Program-made: the position numbers and the translations under genes
The notes under the pieces: generated by a model
The model's input: only the letters and a program-made list of their open reading frames with translations
Told to the model about the DNA's origin: nothing
Database searches by the model: none
Shown here: positions 51,658 to 60,502 of the stretch, piece by piece
Numbering within the stretch: the first letter of the stretch is position 1
Layout: each line of letters starts with the position of its first letter
Assembly (NCBI GenBank): GCA_036704125.1
Contig: DATNQI010000004.1
Coordinates: 47,198 to 111,197 of the forward strand
DNA length: 64,000 nt
Source of the DNA: Pantanalinema sp.
Lineage (GTDB): Bacteria; Cyanobacteriota; Sericytochromatia; S15B-MN24; UBA4093
Direction of reading: 5' to 3'

Positions 51658-53724
51658 ATGATGCGCGTGATCGGCCTGATGTCAGGCACCTCCCTCGACG
51701 GCGTGGACGTCTGCATGGTCCGCTTCTCCTCGGTGGCGGGCCGCGTCCTCTTCGAGGTCGAGGCCTTCGAGACCTACCCCCTCCCCGAGGCCCTCGTGGC
51801 CCGGGTGCTTGCGCAGATGCGCCCCGAGACCAGCCGGGTCGACGCCCTGTGCGCCCTCGACGCCGAGCTCGGCGCCTTCTTCGCGGACGCCGTCCTGCGC
51901 CTGCTTTTCGAGACGGGCGTCGCGCCCGAGGCGGTGGACCTCGTCGGCTCGCACGGTCAGACGATCTACCACCTGCCCCACGGGCCCCACCCCTCGACCA
52001 TGCAGCTCGGCGACGGCTCGTTCATCGCCGTGCGCACGGGCATCACCACCATCAGCGACTTCCGGATGGCCGACATGGCAGCGCTCGGCCAGGGCGCGCC
52101 CCTGGTGCCCTACGCGGACCGGACGCTGTTCGCGAGAAGCGATCGTGCGATCGCCCTGCTCAACCTGGGCGGCATCGCCAACGTGACCCTGATGAGTCCC
52201 GGCGGCGATCGCCTCATGGCCTTCGACACGGGCCCCGCCAACATGGTCGTCGATCGCTTCGTCCAGCGCATGACCGGAGGCGCCCAGCGCTACGACGCCG
52301 AGGGCCGGATCGCACGCTCTGGCCGGGTCCGCCCCGGGCTGCTCGACCACTGGCTGCAGCACCCCTTCTTCCTGCGCCAGCCCCCCAGGTCCACCGGGCG
52401 CGAGGACTTCGGCCACGCCTACGCCGACGCGCGCTACGACGAGGGCTTGGCCGCGGGGGTGAGCGCGCCCGATCTGGTGACGACGGCCACCGCCCTCACC
52501 GCCCACAGCGTGGCCCAGGCCCTGCGCGCCTTCGCCCCGCCCTCCCTGCGGCCCGCCGAGATCCTCGTGAGCGGAGGCGGCGCGCGCAACCCCGTCATGA
52601 TGGGCTTCCTCGAAGAGGCCCTTTCCCCGGTGAGCGTCGTGCCGCTCGATTCGCGTGGCGTCTCGGGCGACGCCAAGGAGGCCCTCGCCTTCGCCCTCTT
52701 CGCCTACCAGGCAGCCAGAGGCCTCTTCAACCATGCCCCCGACGCCACCGGAGCGAACGCCCCTCTGGTCCTCGGCAAGATCGCCCCCGGCCGCAACTTC
52801 GCGGGCGTCAGGCTTCGAGCCGCGTCGGCACCCGAAGCCGGCACCGAGAGCCCCAACCCCCTGAGCCGGGACCTGGACCTCATGGCCATCCCCGAGATCC
52901 TGGAGGTCATGAACCGGGAGGACGAGCGCTGCATCGAGGCGATCGCCGCTGCCCTGCCCCAGCTCTCGACGCTCGTCGAGCGAGTGGAAGGCGCGCTTGC
53001 TCAGGGAGGCCGCTTGTTCTACGTGGGGGCCGGCACCAGCGGGCGCCTGGGGGTACTGGACGCCTCCGAGTGCCCGCCGACCTTCTCGACCGAGCCCGAG
53101 CGGGTTCAGGGCCTCATCGCCGGCGGCGACTTCGCCCTGCGCAACGCGGTCGAAGGGGCCGAGGACGACCGCGAGGCCGGCGCCAGGGATCTCGCGAGCC
53201 GCGGCCTGAACGCCCTGGACGTGGTGGTGGGGATCGCCGCGAGCGGCCGCACCCCCTACGTCCACGGCGCGCTGGCCTACGCGCGCGAGCAGGGTGCGGG
53301 CACGGGCCTCATCGCCTGCAATCGCCTCGCGGAGCGCCCTTCGTACGTCGACGAGCTGGTGGAGCTGCCGGTGGGGCCCGAAGTGCTGGCCGGCTCGACC
53401 CGCCTCAAGGCAGGGACCGTCACCAAGCTCGCCCTCAACATGGTCTCGACGGCCGCCATGGTGCGACTCGGCAAGGTCTACGGCAACCGCATGGTCGATG
53501 TCCGGGTCTCCAACGCCAAGCTCACCCGCCGGGCCCTCGGCCTGGTGCAGGAGCTGGGGCGGGTGAGCGCCGCGCGGGCCGAGGTCCTCCTCGAAGCAGC
53601 CGGCGGCCAGGTCAAGACCGCGGTCGTGATGGCCCGTGCGGGGCTGGGGGCATCCGAAGCCCGCGCGCGCCTCGAGGACGCAAGAGGTCGGCTGCGCGCC
53701 GTTATTGGCGATCCGCTCGCCTGA
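51658..53724 (+). CDS. anmK/murQ: Bifunctional anhydro-MurNAc kinase / MurNAc-6-phosphate etherase
   Basis: The 688-residue protein joins two consecutive recycling enzymes. Residues ~1-385 are AnmK: RVIGLMSGTSLDGVD, VGSHGQTIYH, LLNLGGIANVT, FDTGPANMV and ILVSGGGARNP. Residues ~402-688 are MurQ with a SIS domain (GAGTSGRLG at 457-465, ASECPPTFS) and the TRLKAGTVTKLALNM segment. AnmK converts anhydro-MurNAc to MurNAc-6-phosphate; MurQ removes lactate to give GlcNAc-6-phosphate. Fusion should channel the intermediate. Start ATG 51658 (MMRVIGLM); ATG 51661 is also possible. NagZ lies 5 kb away in the minus-strand operon. Confidence 0.95.
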   Translation: MMRVIGLMSGTSLDGVDVCMVRFSSVAGRVLFEVEAFETYPLPEALVARVLAQMRPETSRVDALCALDAELGAFFADAVLRLLFETGVAPEAVDLVGSHGQTIYHLPHGPHPSTMQLGDGSFIAVRTGITTISDFRMADMAALGQGAPLVPYADRTLFARSDRAIALLNLGGIANVTLMSPGGDRLMAFDTGPANMVVDRFVQRMTGGAQRYDAEGRIARSGRVRPGLLDHWLQHPFFLRQPPRSTGREDFGHAYADARYDEGLAAGVSAPDLVTTATALTAHSVAQALRAFAPPSLRPAEILVSGGGARNPVMMGFLEEALSPVSVVPLDSRGVSGDAKEALAFALFAYQAARGLFNHAPDATGANAPLVLGKIAPGRNFAGVRLRAASAPEAGTESPNPLSRDLDLMAIPEILEVMNREDERCIEAIAAALPQLSTLVERVEGALAQGGRLFYVGAGTSGRLGVLDASECPPTFSTEPERVQGLIAGGDFALRNAVEGAEDDREAGARDLASRGLNALDVVVGIAASGRTPYVHGALAYAREQGAGTGLIACNRLAERPSYVDELVELPVGPEVLAGSTRLKAGTVTKLALNMVSTAAMVRLGKVYGNRMVDVRVSNAKLTRRALGLVQELGRVSAARAEVLLEAAGGQVKTAVVMARAGLGASEARARLEDARGRLRAVIGDPLA

Positions 53725-53798
53725 GGGCCTCGTCCGGTCGTCACCCTCTGATCCTTCTCACCAGCGGGCGCGCGATTCGCACCCTCGGAGGTTCCCGG

Positions 53799-54515
53799 AT
53801 GAAAAGAATCGGCGCCATTTTGCTTGCCATGCTGCCGGCAACGCCTGCTTACGCGAGCGCGGTCACCGGCTACGGCGCCTCCGACGGCATCGGTGCGGTG
53901 CCCCTCACGAGGGGCACCGCCCTTCTCGATTGCCGCATCAACTTCGTCAGCCCCAACTCCCTGGCCGTGCCGGTCGTCAGCGTGGTCACGTGCCTCGCTG
54001 AGGGCCTCGAGTTCGGCGTCGGCACCGGCCTGAATGTCTCGGACCTCGGTGCGACGAACCGGACTTCGCTCGAGTCGGTCTACCCGTGGCTAAAAGCGTC
54101 GCTCCCACTTGGCAGGGATTCCCTGAAGACCGGGGTGGCGCTCGGCACCCTCATCCCGGGCATCAACTCCACCAGCGAAGCCCTGCCGGGAGTGACGGGC
54201 CTGGTGGACTGGGGCTGCGGCCCGGTGACGAGCGGCGTCAATTTCGGCTACGCCAAGGGGCTCTCGAGCGGGACCAACCTCGCGGCGGGCAACCTCAACT
54301 TCACCCTGCCCATGGACGGCCTGAGCCTCTACGAGGAGCAGTTCGTCAACTACCCGATCGGCGGCTTCGCCAACGGCGGCATCCGTGTCAGCCTGAATTT
54401 CCCGGTCTCGAAGCGCCTGACGTTCGACGTCTCGCCCGCCGTCCTCTGGGCTAACGGCGCCGCCGGCACCATCTGGTCGTTCAATCCCAATCTCGGCTTC
54501 GCGCTGAGCTTCTGA
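53799..54515 (+). CDS. Secreted protein, possible outer-membrane barrel
   Basis: I do not recognise a family. The 238-residue protein has a signal peptide (MKRIGAILLAMLPATPAYA) and a mature part dominated by alternating strands and glycine (VGTGLNVSDLG, GVNFGYAKGLSSG, GIRVSLNFPVSKRLTFDVSP) ending in LGFALSF; the terminal Phe is typical of outer-membrane beta-barrels. Two Cys (TALLDCRIN and VVTCLAEG) could form a disulphide. GGAGG at 53787-53791 precedes ATG 53799. It lies 74 bases after anmK-murQ. Confidence 0.75.
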   Translation: MKRIGAILLAMLPATPAYASAVTGYGASDGIGAVPLTRGTALLDCRINFVSPNSLAVPVVSVVTCLAEGLEFGVGTGLNVSDLGATNRTSLESVYPWLKASLPLGRDSLKTGVALGTLIPGINSTSEALPGVTGLVDWGCGPVTSGVNFGYAKGLSSGTNLAAGNLNFTLPMDGLSLYEEQFVNYPIGGFANGGIRVSLNFPVSKRLTFDVSPAVLWANGAAGTIWSFNPNLGFALSF

Positions 54516-54651
54516 TCGGGCCTCGCGCAAGTGGGAACCGCCCCAGCCGAACCATCCGGAGTCTTGCCGCGGTGGGCAATGCCCGGCGGGTCCGGGACGA
54601 TCGGCCTTGAGACCCCTTGACGTTTGGTCGGTTCTATTGCGTCATGGTGGC

Positions 54652-54816
54652 ATGCAGCATCAAGCCATGACCCAAGCGCAAGCCCAGTACTTCATCGAGA
54701 CTGCCTGCTGCCCGGCATGCCAGTTCGAGCGCCTCAAGCGCGGCATCAACCTCAAGGAGGGCTGGTGGCTGTGCGGGACCTGCGAGATCTGGTGGAGTCC
54801 AGCGAACGGCGGCTAA
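54652..54816 (+). CDS. Small zinc-ribbon protein
   Basis: A ~54-residue protein has a zinc-ribbon pattern CCPAC ... CGTC spaced by about 20 residues (ETACCPACQFERL ... WWLCGTCEIWW). Such small ribbons bind nucleic acid or protein partners. Start could be ATG 54652 or 54667; neither has a clear Shine-Dalgarno. The stop codon overlaps the 3' end of the convergent gene by 4 bases. The rest of 54516-54651 shows nothing recognisable. Confidence 0.55.
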   Translation: MQHQAMTQAQAQYFIETACCPACQFERLKRGINLKEGWWLCGTCEIWWSPANGG

Positions 54817-55784
54817 AAGCGAGCGTTGTACTCGATGGCCCCGCCGCTCTGGCCGGTCTTGCTGTCGTGGAAGGCGCGGGCCGTGAGACTCGAATCCTTG
54901 TTGATGCGGTAGTCCACCCCGAGGCTCGTCTCGAGGCCCTTGTCCTGGAAGCGGTAGCGCTCCTCGGCGAAGGCGGTCAGGTCGCCTTCGGGCGAAGTGT
55001 AGTCGAGCCGCAGCCCCGCAGCATGCGGGCGCACGACGGACTTGTCGCCGGTCAGCTCCGCGTCGAAGCGGCCTCTCACCTTCAGGGTGTCGCTCTCGAA
55101 CAGGGTGCCGCTCGCCGCGTTGAACGAGATGGGCTTGCCCGTGCGACCCGCCCGGTCATGGAGATAGTAAGCGGCTCCCGCCACGGCGACTGAGGCGAGG
55201 GCCCCCACCAGGACCGGATCTTCCTCGAACTTCGCCTTGAGGGCGTCCTTGGCGATGTCCGTGACGTCTTTTCCGTCCTTGAGGATCCGGTCGAAGCCGA
55301 GCTGGCCGCTGCCGTCGATCTTGAGCTGCACCTCGTAGCCGCCGCCGGCCACCCAGAAGGCCATCTCCCGCAGGGCGACGTCGCGCTCGCCGGTCACCGG
55401 GTTCACCCCGATGGGCGGCAGCGGCGCGTAGCGCTGGCCGGGCGAGACCGTGTACTCCCTCCCGCCACCGGAGAGGTCGGCGAAACGGACGTGCTCGATG
55501 CTGAGCGGGGGGCGCTTGAAGGGGGCCGAGCCCCCGATATCGGGGAGACCATCGACGAGCGAGGCCTGCGTGCGCTCCACGCCCGGGACCAGGGCGAGCT
55601 TGACGATCTCATCGGCGATCGCATCGCCTGCGTTCGCCTCGCTCGCGGCGCGCGAGGAAAGCGCCAGCGCATCGCTAGTCAGCGCGAGCGTTTCGGGCTG
55701 GGGGGCGGGGGCTTCCGTCTTTGCCCGCGGGCGCGCAGCGGAGACGGATGGCGAGTTGCTGGCGTTGTTGACGGCTTTCCCCAT
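54813..55784 (-). CDS. Unknown protein with central membrane segment and beta-rich C-terminus
   Basis: I do not recognise a family. The 323-residue protein starts at ATG 55784 (GGGGGA 5 bases upstream). It has a Ser/Ala/Pro-rich disordered N-terminus, a middle domain with GGGREYTVSPGQRYAPLPPIGVNP and a linear beta region, a hydrophobic segment (VLVGALASVAVAGAAYYL, about 203-220), and a C-terminal barrel-like region with repeated charged strands ending IEYNARF. No signal peptide is seen. The final Phe and strand pattern suggest an outer-membrane or surface role, if it is exported. Confidence 0.7.
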   Translation of the reverse strand: MGKAVNNASNSPSVSAARPRAKTEAPAPQPETLALTSDALALSSRAASEANAGDAIADEIVKLALVPGVERTQASLVDGLPDIGGSAPFKRPPLSIEHVRFADLSGGGREYTVSPGQRYAPLPPIGVNPVTGERDVALREMAFWVAGGGYEVQLKIDGSGQLGFDRILKDGKDVTDIAKDALKAKFEEDPVLVGALASVAVAGAAYYLHDRAGRTGKPISFNAASGTLFESDTLKVRGRFDAELTGDKSVVRPHAAGLRLDYTSPEGDLTAFAEERYRFQDKGLETSLGVDYRINKDSSLTARAFHDSKTGQSGGAIEYNARF

Positions 55785-55931
55785 GGCTTCCCCCTGTCGG
55801 CGAAAAACGAGCGTAGGTTCTATATGCCCGAAAGGAGCCTTCATCTGACCTCCCGGCTCGCTTGAGATCGGGCGCGAGCGGAAAGGAGCGTGGGGGCTAA
55901 GCAGATCGATGTGAAACGAAGCGTTCGCTTG

Positions 55932-55960
55932 TTTCCCCGCCCCACCGGGGGGCGGGGAGG
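55932..55960. repeat. GC-rich palindromic repeat, copy 3
   Basis: This copy shares TTCCCCGCCCCACCG and the mirrored GGGGCGGGGA with the elements at 3661-3686 and 20342-20371. It lies 33 bases past the end of the minus-strand sugar-transport operon and may end or protect its transcript. Nothing else is seen in 55785-55993. Confidence 0.7.
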
Positions 55961-55993
55961 ACCAGGCAGACGTTCGATTCAGGCAAGATATGC

Positions 55994-56809
55994 TCAGTCC
56001 TTGAGGCTACCGGCGAGCATCCCTTGGATGAAGTAGCGCTGCCCCGCGAGGAAGACCCCGATGGCAGGCAGGATCGCGAGCGTGGTGGCCGCCATCAGGG
56101 TGCCCCAGTCGGTGATCTCCCGGAACGAGGCGCGGTAGGCGGCAAGTCCCACCGGCAGGGTCCGCATGGCGTCCGAGTTGGTCACGACCAGCGGCCAGAA
56201 GAACGAGTTCCAGCTGGCGATGAACGCGAAGATGGCAAGCGTCGCGATCGCGGGCACCGCCGTCGGGAAGGCGATCCGCCAGAAGGTGCCCCACGGCGTG
56301 CAGCCGTCCAGCTTCGCGGCCTCCTCGAGCTCGGCCGGGAAACTCAGGAACCACTGGCGCAAGAGGAAGACCCCGAAGGCCCCGAACAGCCCCGGCACGA
56401 TGAGGGCCCAGTAGGTGTTCACCCACCCCAGCCGGCACATCAGCCCGAAGAGGGGCACCACGTTGACCTGCGGCGGCACCATCATGGTCGCGAGGAACAC
56501 GAGGAACAGGGCGTCGCGCCCCCTGAAGTTCAGGCGCGCGAAGGCGTAGGCCGCCATGGCGCCGGTGACGACCTGCCCCAGGACCGTGGTGACCGAGACG
56601 AGCGCGCTGTTCAGGAAGTACCGCCACAGGGGGGTGGCGGTGAGGGCCCTGGCGTAGTTCTCCCAGGCGACGGGGGCGGGCCACAGGCGCGGCGGGTAGG
56701 CCATGGCCTGGGCGTTCGTCATCAGCGAGGTCGCGACCATCAGGACGAAGGGCAGGGCCATTGAGGCCGCTCCCGCGAACAGGACCAAGTAAGCAAGTGT
56801 TTTCTTCAT
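55994..56809 (-). CDS. Sugar ABC transporter permease (second subunit, MalG-like)
   Basis: The 271-residue protein has six hydrophobic segments and the EAA motif ELEEAAKLDGCTPWGTFWRIAFP, which contacts the ATPase. It resembles MalG/CUT1-type permeases. Start ATG 56809 overlaps the upstream permease stop (ATGA). It is the last gene of the operon; no ATPase gene follows, so a shared MsmK-like ATPase encoded elsewhere is likely. Confidence 0.93.
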   Translation of the reverse strand: MKKTLAYLVLFAGAASMALPFVLMVATSLMTNAQAMAYPPRLWPAPVAWENYARALTATPLWRYFLNSALVSVTTVLGQVVTGAMAAYAFARLNFRGRDALFLVFLATMMVPPQVNVVPLFGLMCRLGWVNTYWALIVPGLFGAFGVFLLRQWFLSFPAELEEAAKLDGCTPWGTFWRIAFPTAVPAIATLAIFAFIASWNSFFWPLVVTNSDAMRTLPVGLAAYRASFREITDWGTLMAATTLAILPAIGVFLAGQRYFIQGMLAGSLKD

Positions 56810-57702
56810 TCGTACACCACCCAGCGCTTGCGCAGCCCCCACTGGACCAGCGTGATGGCGAGGATCACGGCGAAGAGGACGTAGGCGATCGCCGACGCCT
56901 TGCCCATGTTGAAGTAGGTGAAGGCGTTCTGGTAGAGCCAGTAGACGATGACGTTCGTCTGGTTCATGGGGCCGCCGCCCGTGAGCATGTACACCGCGTC
57001 GAAGGCCTGGAAGGCGTTGATCAAGGACACGGTGGTCACCAGGAAGACCGTCGGCGACAAGAGCGGCAGGGTGATCCCGAAGAAGCGCTGGGGCGCCGAG
57101 GCCCCGTCGAGCATGGCGGCCTCCTCGTAGTGGCCGGGGATGGCCTGCAACCCCGCGAGGAACAGCATCATCGTGTAGCCGAGGCCCTTCCAGACCGTGA
57201 CCAGCACGATCGAGGGCATCGCCCAGCGCGGGTCCGAGAGCCAGTAGACCGGGGCCAGGCCGAAGGCCTTGAGCGCCAGGTTCAGGGCCCCGAAGCGCGG
57301 ATCGAACAGCCAGCCCCAGACGATCGCGATCGCCACCATCGAGGTGATGTAGGGCAAGAAGTAGGCCGTCCGCAGCAGGCCACGCCCCCTCAGCTTCCGG
57401 TTGAGCGCCACCGCGAGCAAGAGGCCGAGCGCCACGTCCAGGGTCACCGTCAGGCCCACGAAGCCGAGGGTCTGCCCCATGACCCGGTAGAAGCGGCTGT
57501 CCGCGAAGAGGTCCGCGTAGTTCGCAAGCCCCACGAAGCGCGGCGTCCCGAGCAGGTTCCAGCGCGTGAGGCTCAGCCAGAACGACCCTATGACCGGCAA
57601 GAGGTTGAACACGGCGATCCCGACGACGCTGGGCAGCAAGAACAGCCAGGCCCAGCCCGCGTCCGGCCCAAGTAGGCGCTGCACCGTTCGTTTCGCGCTC
57701 AC
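56806..57702 (-). CDS. Sugar ABC transporter permease (first subunit, MalF-like)
   Basis: The 298-residue protein has about six hydrophobic segments and the EAA motif HYEEAAMLDGASAPQRFFGITLPLL. It belongs to the CUT1 (MalF/UgpA) group. Start GTG 57702 overlaps the stop of the binding-protein gene (GTGA), so I prefer it to the longer open frame. It pairs with the permease at 55994-56809. Confidence 0.93.
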   Translation of the reverse strand: MSAKRTVQRLLGPDAGWAWLFLLPSVVGIAVFNLLPVIGSFWLSLTRWNLLGTPRFVGLANYADLFADSRFYRVMGQTLGFVGLTVTLDVALGLLLAVALNRKLRGRGLLRTAYFLPYITSMVAIAIVWGWLFDPRFGALNLALKAFGLAPVYWLSDPRWAMPSIVLVTVWKGLGYTMMLFLAGLQAIPGHYEEAAMLDGASAPQRFFGITLPLLSPTVFLVTTVSLINAFQAFDAVYMLTGGGPMNQTNVIVYWLYQNAFTYFNMGKASAIAYVLFAVILAITLVQWGLRKRWVVYE

Positions 57703-58955
57703 GGCTGCCCCAGCAATTCGTCGATGCGCGCTGCTGCGCGCTTCAGGACGGGGGCTGCGGCCTCTCGCCCCGCCCACAGCGGCTCCAGCTGCTGGTCGAG
57801 CTCGTTCGAGACCTCGTTCCAGTTCGGCGGCGTGCGCATGGGGCGGCCGGTCTCGATCGCGTCCACGAAGGCCCGCGCCCCCTTCGGGGCCTGGGCGGCG
57901 TCAAGGAAGCGGGGGCTCTCGGCCACGTCCCGGCGCGCGGGCACGATCAGGCCGCCCCCGGCGAAGGTCTCGCTCGCCCTGCGCGAGGCGAGGAACTTCA
58001 CCAGCTCCCAGGCCGCTTGGGGGTGGCGGCTTTCGCGGGCGATCGCCCACCCCGACGCGTCCACGTCCACCACCGAGCCGGCCTTGCCCCGCGGGAAGGG
58101 GAGCACGTCCCAACCGAACGTCAGGTTCTTGCGGAAGCCGGGCACGCTCCAGCGGCCGCTGACGAACATGGCGAGCTTGCCCTGGGCGAAGAGCTGGGCC
58201 ATGGGGGCGTTGCCCGTCTGGGTCTCGTTCGGCGCCGCATGGGGCGCGCGCTGCGTGTCGGCGTAGGCCTGCAAGGCCGCGATCGCCTCGGGAGAGGCCA
58301 GGGTGCTGCGCGAGAGGTCCGCGCTGAACATGTCGCCTCCGGCGCTCCAGACGTACGGCATCCAGAACAAGGGGCGCTTGTCGAACGAGATCCCGAAGGT
58401 ATCGAGCGCGCCGTCAGCGTCCGTGTCGCGGGTGAGGCTCCGGGCGAGTCGGCGCATCTCGTCGAGGGTCCAGCTCGGCTTGGGCAGCGAATGCCCCGCC
58501 TCCGCGAGGCGATCGGTGTTGACGTAGACCACCAGGTTCGAGAGGTCGCGTGGGATGGCGTGGAGCTTGCCCCGGTAGCGCATGGCGTCGAGCGCCTGCG
58601 CGAAGAAGTCCGAGGCCGCAAGATCCGCGTCCTTCGCGAGCAGCGGCCCCAGGTCCGCCAGGGCGTCCGACGAGGCGTAGGCGGGCAAGTTCCAGTTGTT
58701 GAGGAAGACCACGTCGGGCATCTGGCCGCTTGCGACCATCACCGGCAGCTTCTGGAAGTAGCCGTCCGGGACGTGGACCAGCTCGACCGGCGTCTCGGGG
58801 TGCGTCCGCTCGAACTCGGCGATCAAGGGCTTGAGCAGCGCCACCTCGTCCACGCTGCCCCAGGTGGCGAACCGGATGGCCCTCTCGTCCGGGGGCATGC
58901 ATCCGGCCGCGAGCAGCGCGAGCCCGAGCGCCAGGCAGCGATGAAGGCGCGCCAC
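57699..58955 (-). CDS. Sugar ABC transporter solute-binding lipoprotein
   Basis: The 418-residue protein has a lipoprotein signal (LALGLALLAAGC) and the extracellular sugar-binding fold of CUT1 systems: ERTHPETPVELVHVPDGYFQKL, MPDVVFLNNWNLPAY, AIPRDLSNLVVYVNTD and VSGRWSVPGF. Start GTG 58955 overlaps the nagZ stop by one base (TAGTG). The linkage to nagZ suggests it binds an amino sugar or chitin/peptidoglycan oligosaccharide, but the ligand cannot be read from sequence. Confidence 0.93.
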   Translation of the reverse strand: MARLHRCLALGLALLAAGCMPPDERAIRFATWGSVDEVALLKPLIAEFERTHPETPVELVHVPDGYFQKLPVMVASGQMPDVVFLNNWNLPAYASSDALADLGPLLAKDADLAASDFFAQALDAMRYRGKLHAIPRDLSNLVVYVNTDRLAEAGHSLPKPSWTLDEMRRLARSLTRDTDADGALDTFGISFDKRPLFWMPYVWSAGGDMFSADLSRSTLASPEAIAALQAYADTQRAPHAAPNETQTGNAPMAQLFAQGKLAMFVSGRWSVPGFRKNLTFGWDVLPFPRGKAGSVVDVDASGWAIARESRHPQAAWELVKFLASRRASETFAGGGLIVPARRDVAESPRFLDAAQAPKGARAFVDAIETGRPMRTPPNWNEVSNELDQQLEPLWAGREAAAPVLKRAAARIDELLGQP

Positions 58956-60502
58956 TACACCCCCAGCGCCACCGGGAGGCGGCCTGGCATCGGGATCTCG
59001 CCGGCAACGCCCGAAAGCGCGGCCTGCTGGGATGCGGGATGGTCGGAGTAGGCGCAGACGAAGGCCGCCGCGCCGGGCAGCTGGTTCGCGAGGTAGGGGT
59101 TCGAGAAGCTGAGCGCGACCACCGCATGCCCCGCCCCCGCGAGGCGCTCGAGGAAGGCCGCGTGCGCGGGGGCGAGATCGATGCGCTCCTTCCAGGCCTT
59201 GATGGTGCTGAAGACGGCGCACAGCACCGGCTGGCCGGGGTTCAGGCGCGAGGCGATCGCCTCGAAGTCCGCGTCGGTGCTCTCGCGCTTCAGCACCCGG
59301 GGCGCCGGCAGAGCGCGCGCCGAGAGCGCCGACACCCAGGGGGCGAAGGCCTCGGCGTCATCGTCGTCGTCGATGACCAGGTGAAAGGCCAGGCCAGGGT
59401 CGAGCGGCAAGGCTCCGGTTCGCGCCTGGAGCACGCTCAGCGCCCCCTCGGCGACTTCGCGCGCCAGGGCCTGCGCCTCGTGGCGAAGGGTCGCCGGGTC
59501 CACGCCGGGAATCATCGCGATCACGCGCTCTTTCAGCGCGAAGACCCTTGCAAGTGAGCGATCGATCCGGGCCTCGTCGAGCTCTCCTGTCTCGATGGCC
59601 CCGAGCACCGCCGAGAGGGCCCGCTTGGGGTCGGGCGGCATCAAGAGCACGTCGCAGCCGGCCTTCAGGGCCTCGACCGCGGCCTCCTCCGGACCGAAGG
59701 CGCCGGTCACCCCGCCCATGATGAGGGCGTCCGAGACGACGAGGCCCTCGTAAGCCAGGGTGCCGCGCAGACCGCCCTGCAGGATCGGCGCCGAGAGGGT
59801 GGCCGGGCGACCCGAGGGATCCAGGGCCGGCACCGCCACGTGCGCCGACATGACGCTCCCCACTCCGGCTGCGATCGCCGCCTCGAAGGGGACCCACTCC
59901 AGGGCCGAAAGGCGCGCGGGGCTGGCGCATACCGTCGCAAGGCGGCTGTGCGAGTCGTCGGAGGTGTCGCCGTGGCCGGGGAAGTGCTTGGCGCATGCGA
60001 TCGCGCCGTTCTCCTCGCAGCCCCTCACGAAGGCCGCGACGAAGGCCGCCACCCGCGAAGGGTCGCCGCCGAAGCTGCGCACGTTGATGATCGGGTTGTC
60101 GGGGTTGCTGTTCACGTCGGCCACCGGCGCGAGCACCCAGTTGACCCCGGCGTTCCGGGCCTCCAGCGCCGTCAGGCGGCCGAGGCGACGGGCGAGGTCG
60201 GGATCGCCCGTGGCCCCGAAGGCCATGGCGTGAGGGAAGCGCGAGCCCTCGTCGAAGTGCTGGCCCGCCCCCATCTCGAGGTCGGCTGCCACGAGCAGGG
60301 GAATGGGCGCCGCGGCGCGCAACCGGTCCAGGAGGGCACGGTCGTCGCGTCGCTTGTCGAAGATGAAGCCGCCCCAGGCGTGGGCCTCGAGGTCGTCACA
60401 CGCCCTCTCGCACGCCTCGGCATCCGACGAGGGAAGGGCCAGGCAGAAGAGCTGGGCGACCTTGACGGCGAGCGGCAGGTCGCCGAGCGCCGGGAGGCTC
60501 AC
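58955..60502 (-). CDS. nagZ: Cytoplasmic beta-N-acetylhexosaminidase, GH3
   Basis: The 515-residue GH3 protein has KHFPGHGDT (172-180) followed by DSH with His185 (the NagZ Asp-His dyad) and nucleophile Asp258 in VVSDAL. It removes GlcNAc from muropeptides or from GlcNAc oligomers. The N-terminal ~330 residues are the barrel; the remaining ~185 are a GH3 C-terminal domain, found in long NagZ-like enzymes but not in E. coli NagZ. No signal peptide is seen. GTG 60502 overlaps the stop of the upstream MshEN-like gene (GTGA). Its products fit AnmK-MurQ. Confidence 0.93.
   Translation of the reverse strand: MSLPALGDLPLAVKVAQLFCLALPSSDAEACERACDDLEAHAWGGFIFDKRRDDRALLDRLRAAAPIPLLVAADLEMGAGQHFDEGSRFPHAMAFGATGDPDLARRLGRLTALEARNAGVNWVLAPVADVNSNPDNPIINVRSFGGDPSRVAAFVAAFVRGCEENGAIACAKHFPGHGDTSDDSHSRLATVCASPARLSALEWVPFEAAIAAGVGSVMSAHVAVPALDPSGRPATLSAPILQGGLRGTLAYEGLVVSDALIMGGVTGAFGPEEAAVEALKAGCDVLLMPPDPKRALSAVLGAIETGELDEARIDRSLARVFALKERVIAMIPGVDPATLRHEAQALAREVAEGALSVLQARTGALPLDPGLAFHLVIDDDDDAEAFAPWVSALSARALPAPRVLKRESTDADFEAIASRLNPGQPVLCAVFSTIKAWKERIDLAPAHAAFLERLAGAGHAVVALSFSNPYLANQLPGAAAFVCAYSDHPASQQAALSGVAGEIPMPGRLPVALGV

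Noticed and set aside
54607..54651. Longer start for the small zinc-ribbon gene at TTG 54607
   Set aside because: No ribosome site, and the added residues show no conserved pattern.
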